Shown one piece after another: positions 1 through 8,636 of a stretch of DNA of 64,000 nucleotides. Positions within the stretch are counted from its first letter, which is position 1, and every line of letters begins with the position of its first letter. Source of the stretch: Spirosoma sp. KCTC 42546. Its GTDB lineage: Bacteria > Bacteroidota > Bacteroidia > Cytophagales > Spirosomataceae. Position numbers and translations under genes: made by a program. The stretch is taken from the NCBI RefSeq assembly GCF_006965485.1, contig NZ_CP041360.1, forward strand, positions 7,854,501 through 7,918,500. The letters run 5' to 3'. The notes under the pieces are model-generated. The model did no database searches, was not told the origin of the DNA, and worked only from the letters and a program-made list of their open reading frames with translations.

Positions 1-135
1 TAAAGTGCCTTCAGGAATAGAAACGACCGCCTTTTGGCCGGAGTATTCTACATGGATATGAGGCAAATGGTGTTCTTTATTGTCAAAATAAAACATTCGG
101 ATAATAATCCCATAAAACATGGATATGACAGGCAT
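1..135 (-). CDS. DUF4160 domain protein, 3' part outside the window
   Basis: Reading leftward from an ATG at 135, the frame stays open for 45 codons to the window edge. The product begins MPVISMFYGIIIRMFYF and continues with a DNKEHHLPHIHVEY segment, which is the hallmark of the small DUF4160 family: an aromatic-rich start, then an H-x-PHIH-x-EY motif. Family members are usually 70-90 residues and often sit beside a DUF2442 gene; both are of unknown function and often lie near toxin-antitoxin-like modules. The neighbour to the left is not visible. An alternative start at 120 (MFYG) would drop the conserved MPxIS opening, so 135 is preferred. Confidence 0.75.
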   Translation of the reverse strand, partial: MPVISMFYGIIIRMFYFDNKEHHLPHIHVEYSGQKAVVSIPEGTL

Positions 136-185
136 ACACAAACGATTACAAGTTACTAATCAATTATAACGTTTTTGTTAAACAT

Positions 186-215
186 AAGCCCGGCTGCTTT
201 CCAGCAACCGGGCTT
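186..215 (-). terminator. hairpin downstream of lpd
   Basis: Arms 186-198 and 203-215 pair over 13 bases with one G-T wobble around a 4-base loop. It lies just past the lpd stop on the minus strand. There is no strong T-run immediately after it, only a T/A-rich stretch, so it may be a weak terminator. Confidence 0.5.
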
Positions 216-263
216 GTCGTCTCCCCTCGCCTGATTCGGGTGAGGGATTGTGAGTGAGGGAAA

Positions 264-1664
264 TTACATATTAATTGCCCGCTTATCAGTAGCATCCAGA
301 CAGGCCTCCTTGAAGGCTTCTGTGTAGGTCGGGTGGGCATGCGACATGCGCGATACATCCTCGGCCGATGCCCGAAACTCCATTGCTACGACAGCTTCGG
401 CAATCATATCGGCAGCACGCGCACCAATCATATGAACGCCCAGAATTTCATCGGTTTCCTTGTGCGCTAACACTTTTACGAGTCCGTCTACATCCATGCT
501 CGCCCGTGCCCGACCGAGTGCCTTAAACGGGAAGGAACCGACCTTGTAAGGGATACCTTCCTGCTTTACTTCCTCTTCGGTGTAACCTACTGAGGCAACT
601 TCTGGCCAGGTATAGACTACGCCCGGAATCAGCCGATAATGAATGTGTGGTTTTTGCCCCACAATGGTTTCGGCAATGAAGGTACCTTCTTCTTCGGCTT
701 TATGGGCCAGCATAGCGCCACGAATCACATCGCCAAGGGCGTAAATGTGCGGCACATTCGTGCGCAAATGTTCATCCACCTCAATTCTACCCCGATTGTC
801 GGCTTTCACACCAGCGGCTTCAAGATTCAGTCCGTCGGTGTAAGGACGACGACCTACTGAAACCAGGCAGTAATCGCCGGTGAGTGTGATTTGCTCTCCC
901 TTTGGGGTATCGGCGCTAACCACAACTTCATTGCCCGTGTTTTCTACCTTCGTGACTTTATGGGAGAAATAGAAATCGGCACCAAGCTTTTTGATGGCTT
1001 TTTGAAGTTCTTTACCCATCGTTTTATCCATTGTCGGAATCATCGAATCAGCAAACTCCACAAACGAAACCTTTGCGCCAAGCCGGGCATACACTGACCC
1101 TAATTCGGCTCCAATGACACCGGCTCCAATCACGATCAGGTGTTTCGGAACTTCCGCTAGTTTCAGGGCTTCGGTTGAGGTAATGACACGCTGCTTATCG
1201 ATGGGCATCGACGGAAATGACGATGGTTTCGAACCCGTGGCAATAATGATGTTCTTGCCGGTAATCGTCTGCTCAGAACCGTCGGCTTTCGTTATTTTAA
1301 TGGTGTGGGGGTCCACAAACGAACCGACGCCGTGTATTTCGTCGATTTTATTTTTCTTCATCAGGAAATTGATGCCTTTCGTTGTCACATCAACAACTTC
1401 CTGCTTGCGTTTAATCATTTGCGCCAGATCAACCTGCAAATCAGCCAGTTTGATTCCGTGCTCGGCGAAGGTATGGGCTGCATTGTAATAATGCTCCGAC
1501 GAGTCGAGTAGCGCCTTCGACGGAATGCAACCAACGTTGAGGCAAGTGCCCCCCAGCGATGGGTACTTTTCAATAATGGCCGTTTTTAGTCCGAGTTGAG
1601 CACAGCGAATGGCACCTGTGTAGCCGCCTGGCCCCGAACCAATCATAATCACATCGTATTCCAT
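264..1664 (-). CDS. lpd: dihydrolipoyl dehydrogenase (E3)
   Basis: 466-residue FAD-dependent disulfide oxidoreductase that reoxidises dihydrolipoamide of the pyruvate, 2-oxoglutarate and branched-chain dehydrogenase complexes, using NAD+. Visible: N-terminal FAD Rossmann motif GSGPGG (residues 9-14), redox-active Cys41 and Cys46 in GGTCLNVGCIPSK, a second GAGVIGAELG nucleotide fold near residue 180, the FAD-contacting YALGD, and the C-terminal HAHPT base/acid motif. The frame is open 25 codons further upstream, but that part consists of the intergenic hairpin repeat, so the start MEYDVIMIGSG at 1664 was chosen. No E1/E2 gene is adjacent, so it is probably a shared E3. Confidence 0.96.
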   Translation of the reverse strand: MEYDVIMIGSGPGGYTGAIRCAQLGLKTAIIEKYPSLGGTCLNVGCIPSKALLDSSEHYYNAAHTFAEHGIKLADLQVDLAQMIKRKQEVVDVTTKGINFLMKKNKIDEIHGVGSFVDPHTIKITKADGSEQTITGKNIIIATGSKPSSFPSMPIDKQRVITSTEALKLAEVPKHLIVIGAGVIGAELGSVYARLGAKVSFVEFADSMIPTMDKTMGKELQKAIKKLGADFYFSHKVTKVENTGNEVVVSADTPKGEQITLTGDYCLVSVGRRPYTDGLNLEAAGVKADNRGRIEVDEHLRTNVPHIYALGDVIRGAMLAHKAEEEGTFIAETIVGQKPHIHYRLIPGVVYTWPEVASVGYTEEEVKQEGIPYKVGSFPFKALGRARASMDVDGLVKVLAHKETDEILGVHMIGARAADMIAEAVVAMEFRASAEDVSRMSHAHPTYTEAFKEACLDATDKRAINM

Positions 1665-1681
1665 AGTGTCAGTTAGTACAG

Positions 1682-1768
1682 GTTTGAGGTCCGAAGTTTG
1701 AGGTTTAAAGTTAGGCGTATACATTCGAGTATGAATCAACCTAGAACCTCAAACTTCGGACATCAAAC
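1682..1768. repeat. intergenic hairpin upstream of lpd
   Basis: Arms 1682-1705 and 1745-1768 are complementary at 23 of 24 positions around a 39-base loop. It lies in the lpd leader between the divergent lpd and the lipoprotein gene, so a simple terminator role is unlikely. It is one of a family of long hairpins in this window. Confidence 0.8.
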
Positions 1769-1893
1769 TATTTATTTAGATAGCATTCCGACTGCAAATT
1801 TGGTTCAGAATTTGATTACCCAAACCGATTTGTAAAAATTCGTGTTGGTGATTCCGTAAGGCTCGCTTATCTGGAGTCGTTTTATTGTGATTT

Positions 1894-2460
1894 ATGCGCT
1901 TCGTTTATCCCCTTCTCTTCCTACTTACGCTGGTAATCAGTAGCTGCACCGATTCTACTCAGCAAACCCAGCCAACTGTGTATTACGACGTTCTTGGTTT
2001 TGTCAAACAACAGATTACTGATCTCTCGACCCAGAAACCGTTAGTTAAAAAAGTTGTTGGTATTAACGAAACCCGTAACCAGCAGGCGATTCGGGATATC
2101 AATTGGAGCCATGAACTGGAGTTGTTTACGCAGGCCGATATTAACAAACCTGCCCTCCGAAGCAGCTACCAGATTGCCCGGCCTGATTCGATGACCTTTC
2201 AGTATACGCTAAAAAATTCGGAGGAGCGGTTAACGGTTCGGTCGCTCAAAGTGCAGATTGATTCAGTCACACATCAGCCGCGCCGAATAGAAGCCGTTTT
2301 GCAAACCAATAATCCGCTCTACTCGTCAGTACGCAATTTGCTGCTCGAAAGTGGGCCAACGGGTGGTCAATGGCGTGTGCAACACTACAAACTGACGGGC
2401 TTTCAGAAACTCCCCTATTTCGACAAGAACGAATTTTTAGTAGAAGGGCGAGTGGAATAA
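1894..2460 (+). CDS. putative lipoprotein of unknown function
   Basis: 188 residues. The N-terminus has a basic residue, a hydrophobic stretch and a lipobox (VISSC, Cys18), so it should be exported and lipid-anchored. The remainder contains a repeated polar/hydrophobic alternation consistent with a beta-rich fold (for example SYQIARPDSMTFQYTL and LTVRSLKVQIDSV) and no recognisable catalytic motif. It stands alone between divergent lpd and the convergent histidine kinase gene. I do not recognise the family; small single-domain lipoproteins of this kind are common in Cytophagales. Confidence 0.8.
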   Translation: MRFVYPLLFLLTLVISSCTDSTQQTQPTVYYDVLGFVKQQITDLSTQKPLVKKVVGINETRNQQAIRDINWSHELELFTQADINKPALRSSYQIARPDSMTFQYTLKNSEERLTVRSLKVQIDSVTHQPRRIEAVLQTNNPLYSSVRNLLLESGPTGGQWRVQHYKLTGFQKLPYFDKNEFLVEGRVE

Positions 2461-2524
2461 TCATCAAATTAGCATCTCCAGAATCAACCGCACGAGTGGC
2501 CTCGAAAATCCAAATTTACGCTAA

Positions 2525-4705
2525 TCAGGCTTTTTCCAGATTCGATAACACAGGGAGAATGAAAATGAAGGTCGTTCCTTCGTTAGGGCCGGAATGAATC
2601 TCATACCGTCCCTGAATCAGGTCCATACGGGCCTGAATATTGTGCAAGCCCATCCCGGTTGCATCATTTGGATTCAAGCCACAACCATTGTCTTTAACTA
2701 TCATATTCAGCTCATTATTGAACCGACGGAACAATATTTGGGCTTCTGTTGCTTCGGAGTGCCGAAGAATATTGCTGCACAGTTCAATGCAAATCGAATA
2801 TAAGTTAAACTCGGCGGTTTTATCTAGGCGAGGCAATTCAGCGTTTTCTAAGCTGAACACAATTTTCTGGCTAAGGTTAAGCTTGTGAACCAGTCGCGTA
2901 AGAGCTTCCGATAAGCCTTGTTTCTCCAGTTCGTCGGGTTGCAGATTGTGGGACAAGTACCGTATTTCGGCAAACGCTTCCTTACTCATATTCAACAGAT
3001 TATGATAAATCTGTTGTTCTCGATCAGCCATCTTTGCAGGATTAAGGGCTGACAAGCTTGTTTTAATGGCCGCCAGTAAGCCACCAAGGCTATCGTGTAA
3101 ATCGGCCGCCATCCGCTTCCGTTCGAGGGTTTGACCACGCAATAAGGCTTCTTCTATTTCGCGGTTTTTAGCCCGTAGTTGGTCGTTGGCGAGTTTCAAT
3201 TCAATCGTTCGGGCGAGTACTTTATCTTCCAGATCATGATTGAGGGCTTCAATTTCCAGTTTCTGACGGTTGATCAGCCGATTTTTACGGTAATAAACGG
3301 CTGCAAAACCAAACAGCATGGCCAGCCCTCCAACCAACACAATCCGCAACAGACTAGCCTGTTCAATATCGTGGCTCAGTTGGTCAATATGTGCCCGCTG
3401 CTCCAATCGGGTTTTCTGCGATTCGGCCCGTAGCCGCTCAGTTTCAATTGACTGCTTCAAATGATTCATCCGGGTTTCGCTGGCGAGTTGATCGCGTTCC
3501 GCTTCCGATCGCAGTCGATCCAGTTCAGCTTGCCGACGCACATTGATCAGTTGCTGCTGCTGAATAAATCGCTCTTTTTCGGCAGCAACCCTAACCTGAT
3601 TGATATCGTATTTTTTCTGCACGGCCGATAGCTCCTCTACGCGCTTGAGGTTGGTCAGGCTATCGCGAAGTATACTGTACTCCTCATACATAGCCAATGC
3701 CTGCTCGGGTTGATTCGCCAGACGGTAGGCTCGGTACAACGATTGGGTAGCCATCTGCCGAATTCGATTATAACCGGCTTCCCGAGCAACAGCCACCGCT
3801 TTTTCGCCAAACTCGATAGCCAGTTTAGGCTGATTGATCTGGGTGTAACATTCCGATAGTCGCGCCCACACGGCGGCTTGACCTGGAGGGTCCTTTAATT
3901 GAGTCCAAACTGCCAGCCCTTCCTCAAAAACGTCAATGGCTTGTTCGGGCTGTTGCCGACTAAGGAAAAAATCCCCTAGCCGTTCATCAGCATAGGCTAC
4001 ATTGATCTGTGAATGGGTATCTAGAGCAATTTGGCGGCTCGCTTCATATTGTCGGCGCGCCTGCTCATACAGCCCTTTTAGTTCGTAAACTTCGCCAATC
4101 TGGCTGATTGCCTGACTGGTCAGAAGCTTTCGGTTTTTGGGCGTTAGTGATTTATTAAAACTCAGTAAAGTCAACGAAAGCTGATAACCCGCCAGAGCAT
4201 TGTCGTACTCCTTCAGCAACATATAAATGTCACCCATATTCATCTGCACCTGCCAGCGGGGGGAGCTTTCACGGGGCAATTTCACACATAGTTCAGAAGC
4301 TCGCTGATTAATCTGGAGTGCATGTGGATAATCTCCCTTAACGATCCTGATATAATATTCCTCTAACATCAAGGCTCGGACAGCGTAGAGATCATTATGA
4401 TAGATCAGGGCTTGTTCTTCCAGCTGTTTCGCGTACAGAAAACTACTATCGCGTTGCTGCCCGCGCATTTGCTTAAAAACAAGCGCCATAAACCGTAAGC
4501 CTTCCAGCCGCAGGGTATCGTTACTTTGTCCACGAGGCAAACGGGCAGTAAATTGTCGGTGTGCCCGGCCAAGCGACAGCAAACTATCCATATAGGCGAT
4601 ATCACTCCGCCGATCGAAATTCAGTTCCGGCAGTTTAGGACATGATTGGGCAAAGCAGGTGGCACACCAGCCGAGCATTGCCATTCCAAGCCAAACTGAT
4701 TTCAT
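2525..4705 (-). CDS. TPR-containing sensor histidine kinase (HisKA_3/NarX-type)
   Basis: 726 residues. A signal peptide (MKSVWLGMAMLGWCATCFA) is followed by a series of tetratricopeptide repeats to about residue 350, a long coiled coil with repeated RxRAE/QKxRLE patterns (about 370-445), one transmembrane helix (about 452-470), a second short coil and a cytoplasmic kinase. The dimerisation box is HisKA_3 with the phospho-acceptor His in ADLHDSLGG (about 537); the ATPase shows NILRHSEA, DNGCGL and GMGLHNI (about 640-710). By family it should autophosphorylate and pass phosphate to a LuxR/NarL-type regulator. No such regulator is adjacent, so it is an orphan here. The periplasmic TPRs probably bind a peptide or protein partner. 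Confidence 0.93.
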   Translation of the reverse strand: MKSVWLGMAMLGWCATCFAQSCPKLPELNFDRRSDIAYMDSLLSLGRAHRQFTARLPRGQSNDTLRLEGLRFMALVFKQMRGQQRDSSFLYAKQLEEQALIYHNDLYAVRALMLEEYYIRIVKGDYPHALQINQRASELCVKLPRESSPRWQVQMNMGDIYMLLKEYDNALAGYQLSLTLLSFNKSLTPKNRKLLTSQAISQIGEVYELKGLYEQARRQYEASRQIALDTHSQINVAYADERLGDFFLSRQQPEQAIDVFEEGLAVWTQLKDPPGQAAVWARLSECYTQINQPKLAIEFGEKAVAVAREAGYNRIRQMATQSLYRAYRLANQPEQALAMYEEYSILRDSLTNLKRVEELSAVQKKYDINQVRVAAEKERFIQQQQLINVRRQAELDRLRSEAERDQLASETRMNHLKQSIETERLRAESQKTRLEQRAHIDQLSHDIEQASLLRIVLVGGLAMLFGFAAVYYRKNRLINRQKLEIEALNHDLEDKVLARTIELKLANDQLRAKNREIEEALLRGQTLERKRMAADLHDSLGGLLAAIKTSLSALNPAKMADREQQIYHNLLNMSKEAFAEIRYLSHNLQPDELEKQGLSEALTRLVHKLNLSQKIVFSLENAELPRLDKTAEFNLYSICIELCSNILRHSEATEAQILFRRFNNELNMIVKDNGCGLNPNDATGMGLHNIQARMDLIQGRYEIHSGPNEGTTFIFILPVLSNLEKA

Positions 4706-5217
4706 AGAGTATTACCAACGTACAATATAGCCGACAGAAAGCACGAAAATACTGATTTAGCACAGTAAATCAAGGCATTGGGAGAATCAAAGGCTTATTT
4801 TCTGCGTCTACTAGCGCAATCGAGTGGAGTTGAACAATCTGAATAAAAATGAACTCAGCAATTGCTTGTCTGGGGACTAAGGCTACCTTTACGATCATTT
4901 ATTAAAAAATGTTAATCTCCCGTTTAAACGGATAGCCTCTCAAATGAATCTATATTCTGAATTCAAACGTAAGTACAATTATTTCCACGAATAAGCTATA
5001 TTTAGGTTATCATCCTCACTACAGTATTATTTCTTGTGGTAAATAGAAGTTTTTAAGGAAAAAACTACCGTTTGGCAGATTTTTTGCACTGTATATTTGG
5101 ATTTAAACAGAATAATTTAGTATCTTCAAGGCTGGATTACATTAAGATTCTAAAAAACATAACCTCCCCATACACTATCGACACACAACTCTACGTTACC
5201 TAATTGTCTTACTGAAA
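4706..5217. other. 512-bp AT-rich intergenic region between divergent genes
   Basis: Carries the upstream regions of the histidine kinase (minus) and the sigma factor (plus). No ORF of note and no long hairpin were seen. The only motif I can point to is the promoter-like site at 5071-5099. Confidence 0.6.
5071..5099 (+). promoter_or_regulatory. Bacteroidota-type promoter for the ECF sigma gene
   Basis: A TTTG at 5071-5074 is followed after 17 bases by TATATTTG (5092-5099), an exact match to the TAnnTTTG -7 box of the Bacteroidota primary sigma factor. This would give a leader of about 110 bases before the start at 5218. Confidence 0.5.
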
Positions 5218-5817
5218 ATGGAAAAAGCCCAGGTAAACGACAGTGAGTTGATTTCCCTGTACATCCGTGGTAATGAAAAAGCCTTTGCCAAATTAGTGCA
5301 ACGGCACAAATCGAAGATTTACACAACTATTTATCTGATTGTTAAAGATCAGTACGTAGCAGAAGATTTAATGCAGGACACGTTCATCAAGGCCGTGGAT
5401 ACGCTTAAGTCGGGTAGATACAACGAGGAGGGAAAATTTCTACCCTGGATTATTCGAATCGCTCACAACTTGGCCATTGACTATTTCCGAAAGGATAAAC
5501 GCTACCCCAGTGTGGTGTTTGAGGACGGAAGCAGTGTGTTCAATACACTTGAGTTTGCGGAGGATTCAGTAGAATCACTCCAGATTCGACAAGAAACACA
5601 CGAGCACCTACGTGAGTTGATTCAGCGGTTGCCGGAACAGCAGCGTCAGGTACTTATTATGCGGCACTACGAGGAAATGAGTTTCCAAGAGATTGCCGAT
5701 GCAACCGGCGTCAGTATAAACACGGCTTTGGGACGTATGCGTTATGCGCTGATTAATCTGCGCAAACAACTGAGCAAACGTTCGCCGAGTTATGATAAAA
5801 ACATTTACCCAAGATGA
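5218..5817 (+). CDS. ECF-type RNA polymerase sigma factor
   Basis: 199 residues, normal length for an extracytoplasmic-function sigma factor. Region 2 is at about 10-85 (FAKLVQRHKSKIYTTIYLIV, then YVAEDLMQDTFIKA and PWIIRIAHNLAIDYFRK) and region 4 at about 130-190 (LPEQQRQVLIMRHYEEMSF, EIADATGVSINTALGRMRYA). The region 4 helix-turn-helix is complete. The 3' end overlaps the next small ORF by 26 bases, suggesting translational coupling, as is usual for sigma/anti-sigma pairs. No FecR-type anti-sigma or TonB receptor follows, so this is not an iron-starvation cassette. The regulated genes are unknown. Confidence 0.94.
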   Translation: MEKAQVNDSELISLYIRGNEKAFAKLVQRHKSKIYTTIYLIVKDQYVAEDLMQDTFIKAVDTLKSGRYNEEGKFLPWIIRIAHNLAIDYFRKDKRYPSVVFEDGSSVFNTLEFAEDSVESLQIRQETHEHLRELIQRLPEQQRQVLIMRHYEEMSFQEIADATGVSINTALGRMRYALINLRKQLSKRSPSYDKNIYPR

Positions 5818-6043
5818 TGTAATCCGGTATGTCTATGAGGAGACCTCGCCAGAGGAGAATCTGCTCATTGAAGATGCCCTAATGTCGGAGCCGGATCTGA
5901 TGACGTTCTTCCTCGAAGCCCTGGAACTCAGGGCGTTGATGAATAAGATAGAACGCCAGCCACGAAAAACCACGGTTCAGACTATTCTGAATTACTCCAA
6001 ACACCATCCAGCAAACCCACCTGCTCGTTTACGAAGTTCGTAA
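5792..6043 (+). CDS. small acidic protein coupled to the sigma factor, possible anti-sigma partner
   Basis: 83 residues starting inside the sigma gene in another frame (26-base overlap). It is acidic in the first half (QDDVIRYVYEETSPEENLLI) with a helical, Leu-rich middle (FFLEALELRALMNKIERQ) and a basic tail. There is no transmembrane helix and no zinc-binding HxxxCxxC motif, so it is not a standard ZAS-type anti-sigma. The pattern of acidic residues followed by EENLLIEDALMSEPDL resembles the N-terminus of cytoplasmic anti-sigma-like regulators (ENLLIEDAL segments bind sigma). The role is inferred from overlap and position only. Confidence 0.7.
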   Translation: MIKTFTQDDVIRYVYEETSPEENLLIEDALMSEPDLMTFFLEALELRALMNKIERQPRKTTVQTILNYSKHHPANPPARLRSS

Positions 6044-6169
6044 CGAACAGATGGGTATTGCTATTTCTGTAGCGCGGTTGGAAAGCCGCGTAGTGGAAGC
6101 TATTTTGTCGAAATTTTCTACAAGATAAGCCCTCAGCTACGCGATTTCTCAGCCACGCTACTTCCTGCT

Positions 6170-6823
6170 ATGCAAAAAAAAGAACGGTTCCGGCGTTTTA
6201 TCGAGTACTTCACCGAGCATTACCCTGAACCCAAAACGGAACTGAATTTTAGTAATCCCTATGAATTACTGGTTGCCGTAATTTTATCGGCGCAGTGTAC
6301 CGACAAACGGATCAATCAGATTTCGCCAGCTTTATTCGCCCGATTTCCAGAAGCAGAATCATTGGCGGCAGCCTCGGCCGATGAGGTGTTCACTTATATC
6401 CGTAGTGTCTCCTACCCCAATAATAAGGCAAAGCACTTAGTGGGAATGGCCAGGACGTTAATGGAAAAGTTCGAAGGGGAAATTCCGGCAACAGTCGAAG
6501 AATTACAGACGTTACCTGGTGTGGGCCGAAAAACAGCCCATGTGATTTTGTCGGTCGTGTATAATGAACCAACAATGGCAGTCGACACGCACGTATTTCG
6601 TGTTTCGCACCGAATTGGTTTGGCACCACTTACGGCCACCACTCCATTAGCAGTCGAAAAAGCCCTGATGGCTCATATCCCAAAGCAATACGTTCCCAAA
6701 GCACATCATTGGCTCATTTTGCATGGCCGTTACATATGCCTTGCCCGTGCTCCTAAATGCGAGGAGTGTGCGTTGCGAGAGTTTTGTAAATATTATGAAA
6801 AAGTAATAGGAGCGAGGAGTTAG
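6170..6823 (+). CDS. nth: endonuclease III (DNA glycosylase/AP lyase)
   Basis: 217 residues, the usual size. It removes oxidised pyrimidines and nicks the abasic site in base excision repair. Visible: helix-hairpin-helix LPGVGRKTAH with catalytic Lys121, catalytic Asp139 in MAVDTH, and the iron-sulfur cluster ligands C190-x6-C197-x2-C200-x5-C206. The last codons (GARS and stop) lie inside the left arm of the hairpin at 6807-6890, so the C-terminal tail is partly repeat-derived. The upstream 126-bp gap has only a short GC-rich stem. Confidence 0.97.
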   Translation: MQKKERFRRFIEYFTEHYPEPKTELNFSNPYELLVAVILSAQCTDKRINQISPALFARFPEAESLAAASADEVFTYIRSVSYPNNKAKHLVGMARTLMEKFEGEIPATVEELQTLPGVGRKTAHVILSVVYNEPTMAVDTHVFRVSHRIGLAPLTATTPLAVEKALMAHIPKQYVPKAHHWLILHGRYICLARAPKCEECALREFCKYYEKVIGARS

Positions 6824-6890
6824 GAGTGAGAATGGCTGACGCAAACTAATTGCTGCCGGATGGATTCTCACACCTAACTCCTCGCTCCTA
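6807..6890. repeat. hairpin between convergent nth and ndk
   Basis: Arms 6807-6833 and 6864-6890 are complementary at 26 of 27 positions around a 30-base loop. It overlaps the nth stop codon and is followed by ndk in the opposite direction, so it may end transcription from both sides. Confidence 0.85.
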
Positions 6891-6901
6891 CTACCTAAAT
6901 A

Positions 6902-7321
6902 CTAATACTGCTCCGTACCCGCAAAGAAGAAACTACCTTCGATTTCAGCGTTTTCGTCCGAATCCGACCCGTGAATAGCGTTAGCTTCGATCGACTTGGC
7001 ATATAGTTTCCGAATCGTTCCTTCCTCTGCCTGGGCTGGGTTTGTAGCGCCAATTAGTTTACGAAAATCAGCGACGGCGTTTTCCTTTTCGAGAATCATG
7101 GGAACAATAGTGCCCGATGACATATAGGTCCGCAGATCGTTGTAGAAAGGGCGTTCGCGGTGAACGGCGTAGAATTGGCCAGCCCGCTCGCCGGTTAGTT
7201 GCGTTTTACGGATGGCTACGATCCGGAAACCCGCTTCTTCAATCATCTTGATAATTGCACCTGTGTGCCCAGCCTCCACGGCATCGGGCTTAATCATTGT
7301 GAATGTTCGGTTCGTTGCCAT
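6902..7321 (-). CDS. ndk: nucleoside-diphosphate kinase
   Basis: 139 residues. Transfers the gamma-phosphate of ATP to nucleoside diphosphates through a phosphohistidine; cytoplasmic. The signature is complete: TMIKPDAV near the start, the [17 protein letters not shown] segment, and the active-site His117 in [10 protein letters not shown]. The open frame continues 21 codons upstream without family similarity, so [13 protein letters not shown] at 7321 is taken as the start. It is monocistronic, between two hairpins (6807-6890 downstream, 7414-7503 upstream). Confidence 0.97.
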   Translation of the reverse strand: MATNRTFTMIKPDAVEAGHTGAIIKMIEEAGFRIVAIRKTQLTGERAGQFYAVHRERPFYNDLRTYMSSGTIVPMILEKENAVADFRKLIGATNPAQAEEGTIRKLYAKSIEANAIHGSDSDENAEIEGSFFFAGTEQY

Positions 7322-7413
7322 TCTAATTCTTTGTATCCAAATTTTATTTGGCGCGAAGGTACAGACTTTCGACTTAAATGCCATTCAATTCGCTAGCGCT
7401 CATTGGTTTTTGC

Positions 7414-7503
7414 CACAGAGATTCACAGAGAGTAAACGAGATACACAGAGAAATAACTACCAAATTCTCTCTGTATCTCGTTTACTCTCTGTGAATCTCT
7501 GTG
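7414..7503. repeat. long hairpin of the CACAGAG word type
   Basis: Arms 7414-7445 and 7472-7503 are perfectly complementary over 32 bases, extending to 38 of 39 with one mismatch. The arms are built of repeated cacagag/agtaaacgaga words. It lies between the divergent ndk and nrnA genes, so it is not an ordinary terminator here. Confidence 0.9.
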
Positions 7504-7554
7504 TTACAATTTTTCTATAGAACGTAAATCGTCCATCCCAATTAGTATTATTCG

Positions 7555-7562
7555 TACTTTTG
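7555..7562 (+). promoter_or_regulatory. -7 box upstream of nrnA
   Basis: TACTTTTG matches TAnnTTTG exactly, 30 bases before the preferred nrnA start. No convincing TTTG/TTG -33 element was found at the right distance. Confidence 0.35.
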
Positions 7563-7592
7563 GGTTTCGATTACGGCTTCGGCTGTTTATGT

Positions 7593-8609
7593 ATGCAAGA
7601 CATTGAAGCAATTGGCGCGCTTATCGGACACCCGCAAACCGTGCTGATTACCACCCACCAGAATCCCGATGCCGATGCGATGGGGTCATCGCTGGGGCTG
7701 GCCGGTTATCTCCGCAAAAAAGGCCATCGGGTTACGGTTGTAACTCCGACTGACTATCCGCAAAACCTTCACTGGATGTCGGGTAACGATAGCGTAATTG
7801 CGTTTGAGGAAAAAGTGAGAGTATCGGTGAGTCAGTTACTGGAAGAAGCAGATATTATTTTCTGCCTCGATTTTTCGAACCTCGACCGAATCCGCGATCT
7901 CGGGCCTATGGTCCGACAGTCGCGCGCTCAAAAGGTGCTGATCGATCATCATCTCGAACCCGAGGCATTCGCCAATTTGGCGCTTTGGGACCCAACGGCT
8001 GCATCGACAACCCAGTTGATTTTCCGACTTATCGTAGAGCTAGGCGATAAAGGCCTGATTGATATCCCGATTGCCGAATGCCTGTACTCAGGCCTGATGA
8101 CGGATACGGGTTCGTTCCGCCACTCGAATACAACAGGCGATGTGCATCGTATGGCTGCTCAATTGCTGGATCTTCATATTGATGTGAGCAGCATTCACCG
8201 GCGGATATTCGATAATGTAACGCTCGACAAATTCCGGTTGTTGGGCTACGTACTGAACGAAAAATTGAAGGTACTCCCCGAATACAAGTTCGCGTATATT
8301 ACCCTGACCGATGCCGAGTTGAAGCGCTATCGGTCTAAAACCGGCGATACGGAAGGTATGGTCAATTATGCGCTGGCTGTTGAAGGGGTTGTCATGGCCG
8401 CGATTTTAATTGATCGAAACGATGAAATCCGCATGTCGTTCCGGTCAGTTGGTGATTTTTCGGTACGGAATCTGGCTAGTGCTCATTTCGACGGAGGAGG
8501 CCATCGGAATGCCGCTGGTGGACGCTCGAAATTATCGCTGGCCGAAACGGAAAAGAAGCTTTTGTCTGTAGTGCCTCTATACCAGCAGCAACTGCTGGAA
8601 ACTGTTTAA
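7593..8609 (+). CDS. nrnA: DHH/DHHA1 phosphoesterase, NrnA-type oligoribonuclease/pAp phosphatase
   Basis: 338 residues. Degrades short RNA oligomers and 3'-phosphoadenosine 5'-phosphate, with manganese ions. The DHH domain shows THQNPDADAMGSS (residues about 20-32), DFSNLDRI and the LIDHHLEP triplet that names the family, and SGLMTDTGSFRHSNT. The C-terminal DHHA1 domain ends with FDGGGHRNAAGG, the substrate-binding loop. The open frame has 11 more codons upstream; the Met before QDIEAIG was chosen because the extension has no similarity to the family. The next gene follows after 27 bases, so they are probably co-transcribed. Confidence 0.93.
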   Translation: MQDIEAIGALIGHPQTVLITTHQNPDADAMGSSLGLAGYLRKKGHRVTVVTPTDYPQNLHWMSGNDSVIAFEEKVRVSVSQLLEEADIIFCLDFSNLDRIRDLGPMVRQSRAQKVLIDHHLEPEAFANLALWDPTAASTTQLIFRLIVELGDKGLIDIPIAECLYSGLMTDTGSFRHSNTTGDVHRMAAQLLDLHIDVSSIHRRIFDNVTLDKFRLLGYVLNEKLKVLPEYKFAYITLTDAELKRYRSKTGDTEGMVNYALAVEGVVMAAILIDRNDEIRMSFRSVGDFSVRNLASAHFDGGGHRNAAGGRSKLSLAETEKKLLSVVPLYQQQLLETV

Positions 8610-8636
8610 AAATTAGTATAAACCAAGTAATCTCTC

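Noticed and set aside
639..1511. Several plus-strand open frames within lpd
   Set aside because: They lie inside a well-supported gene on the other strand and show no family motif; shadows of lpd codon use.
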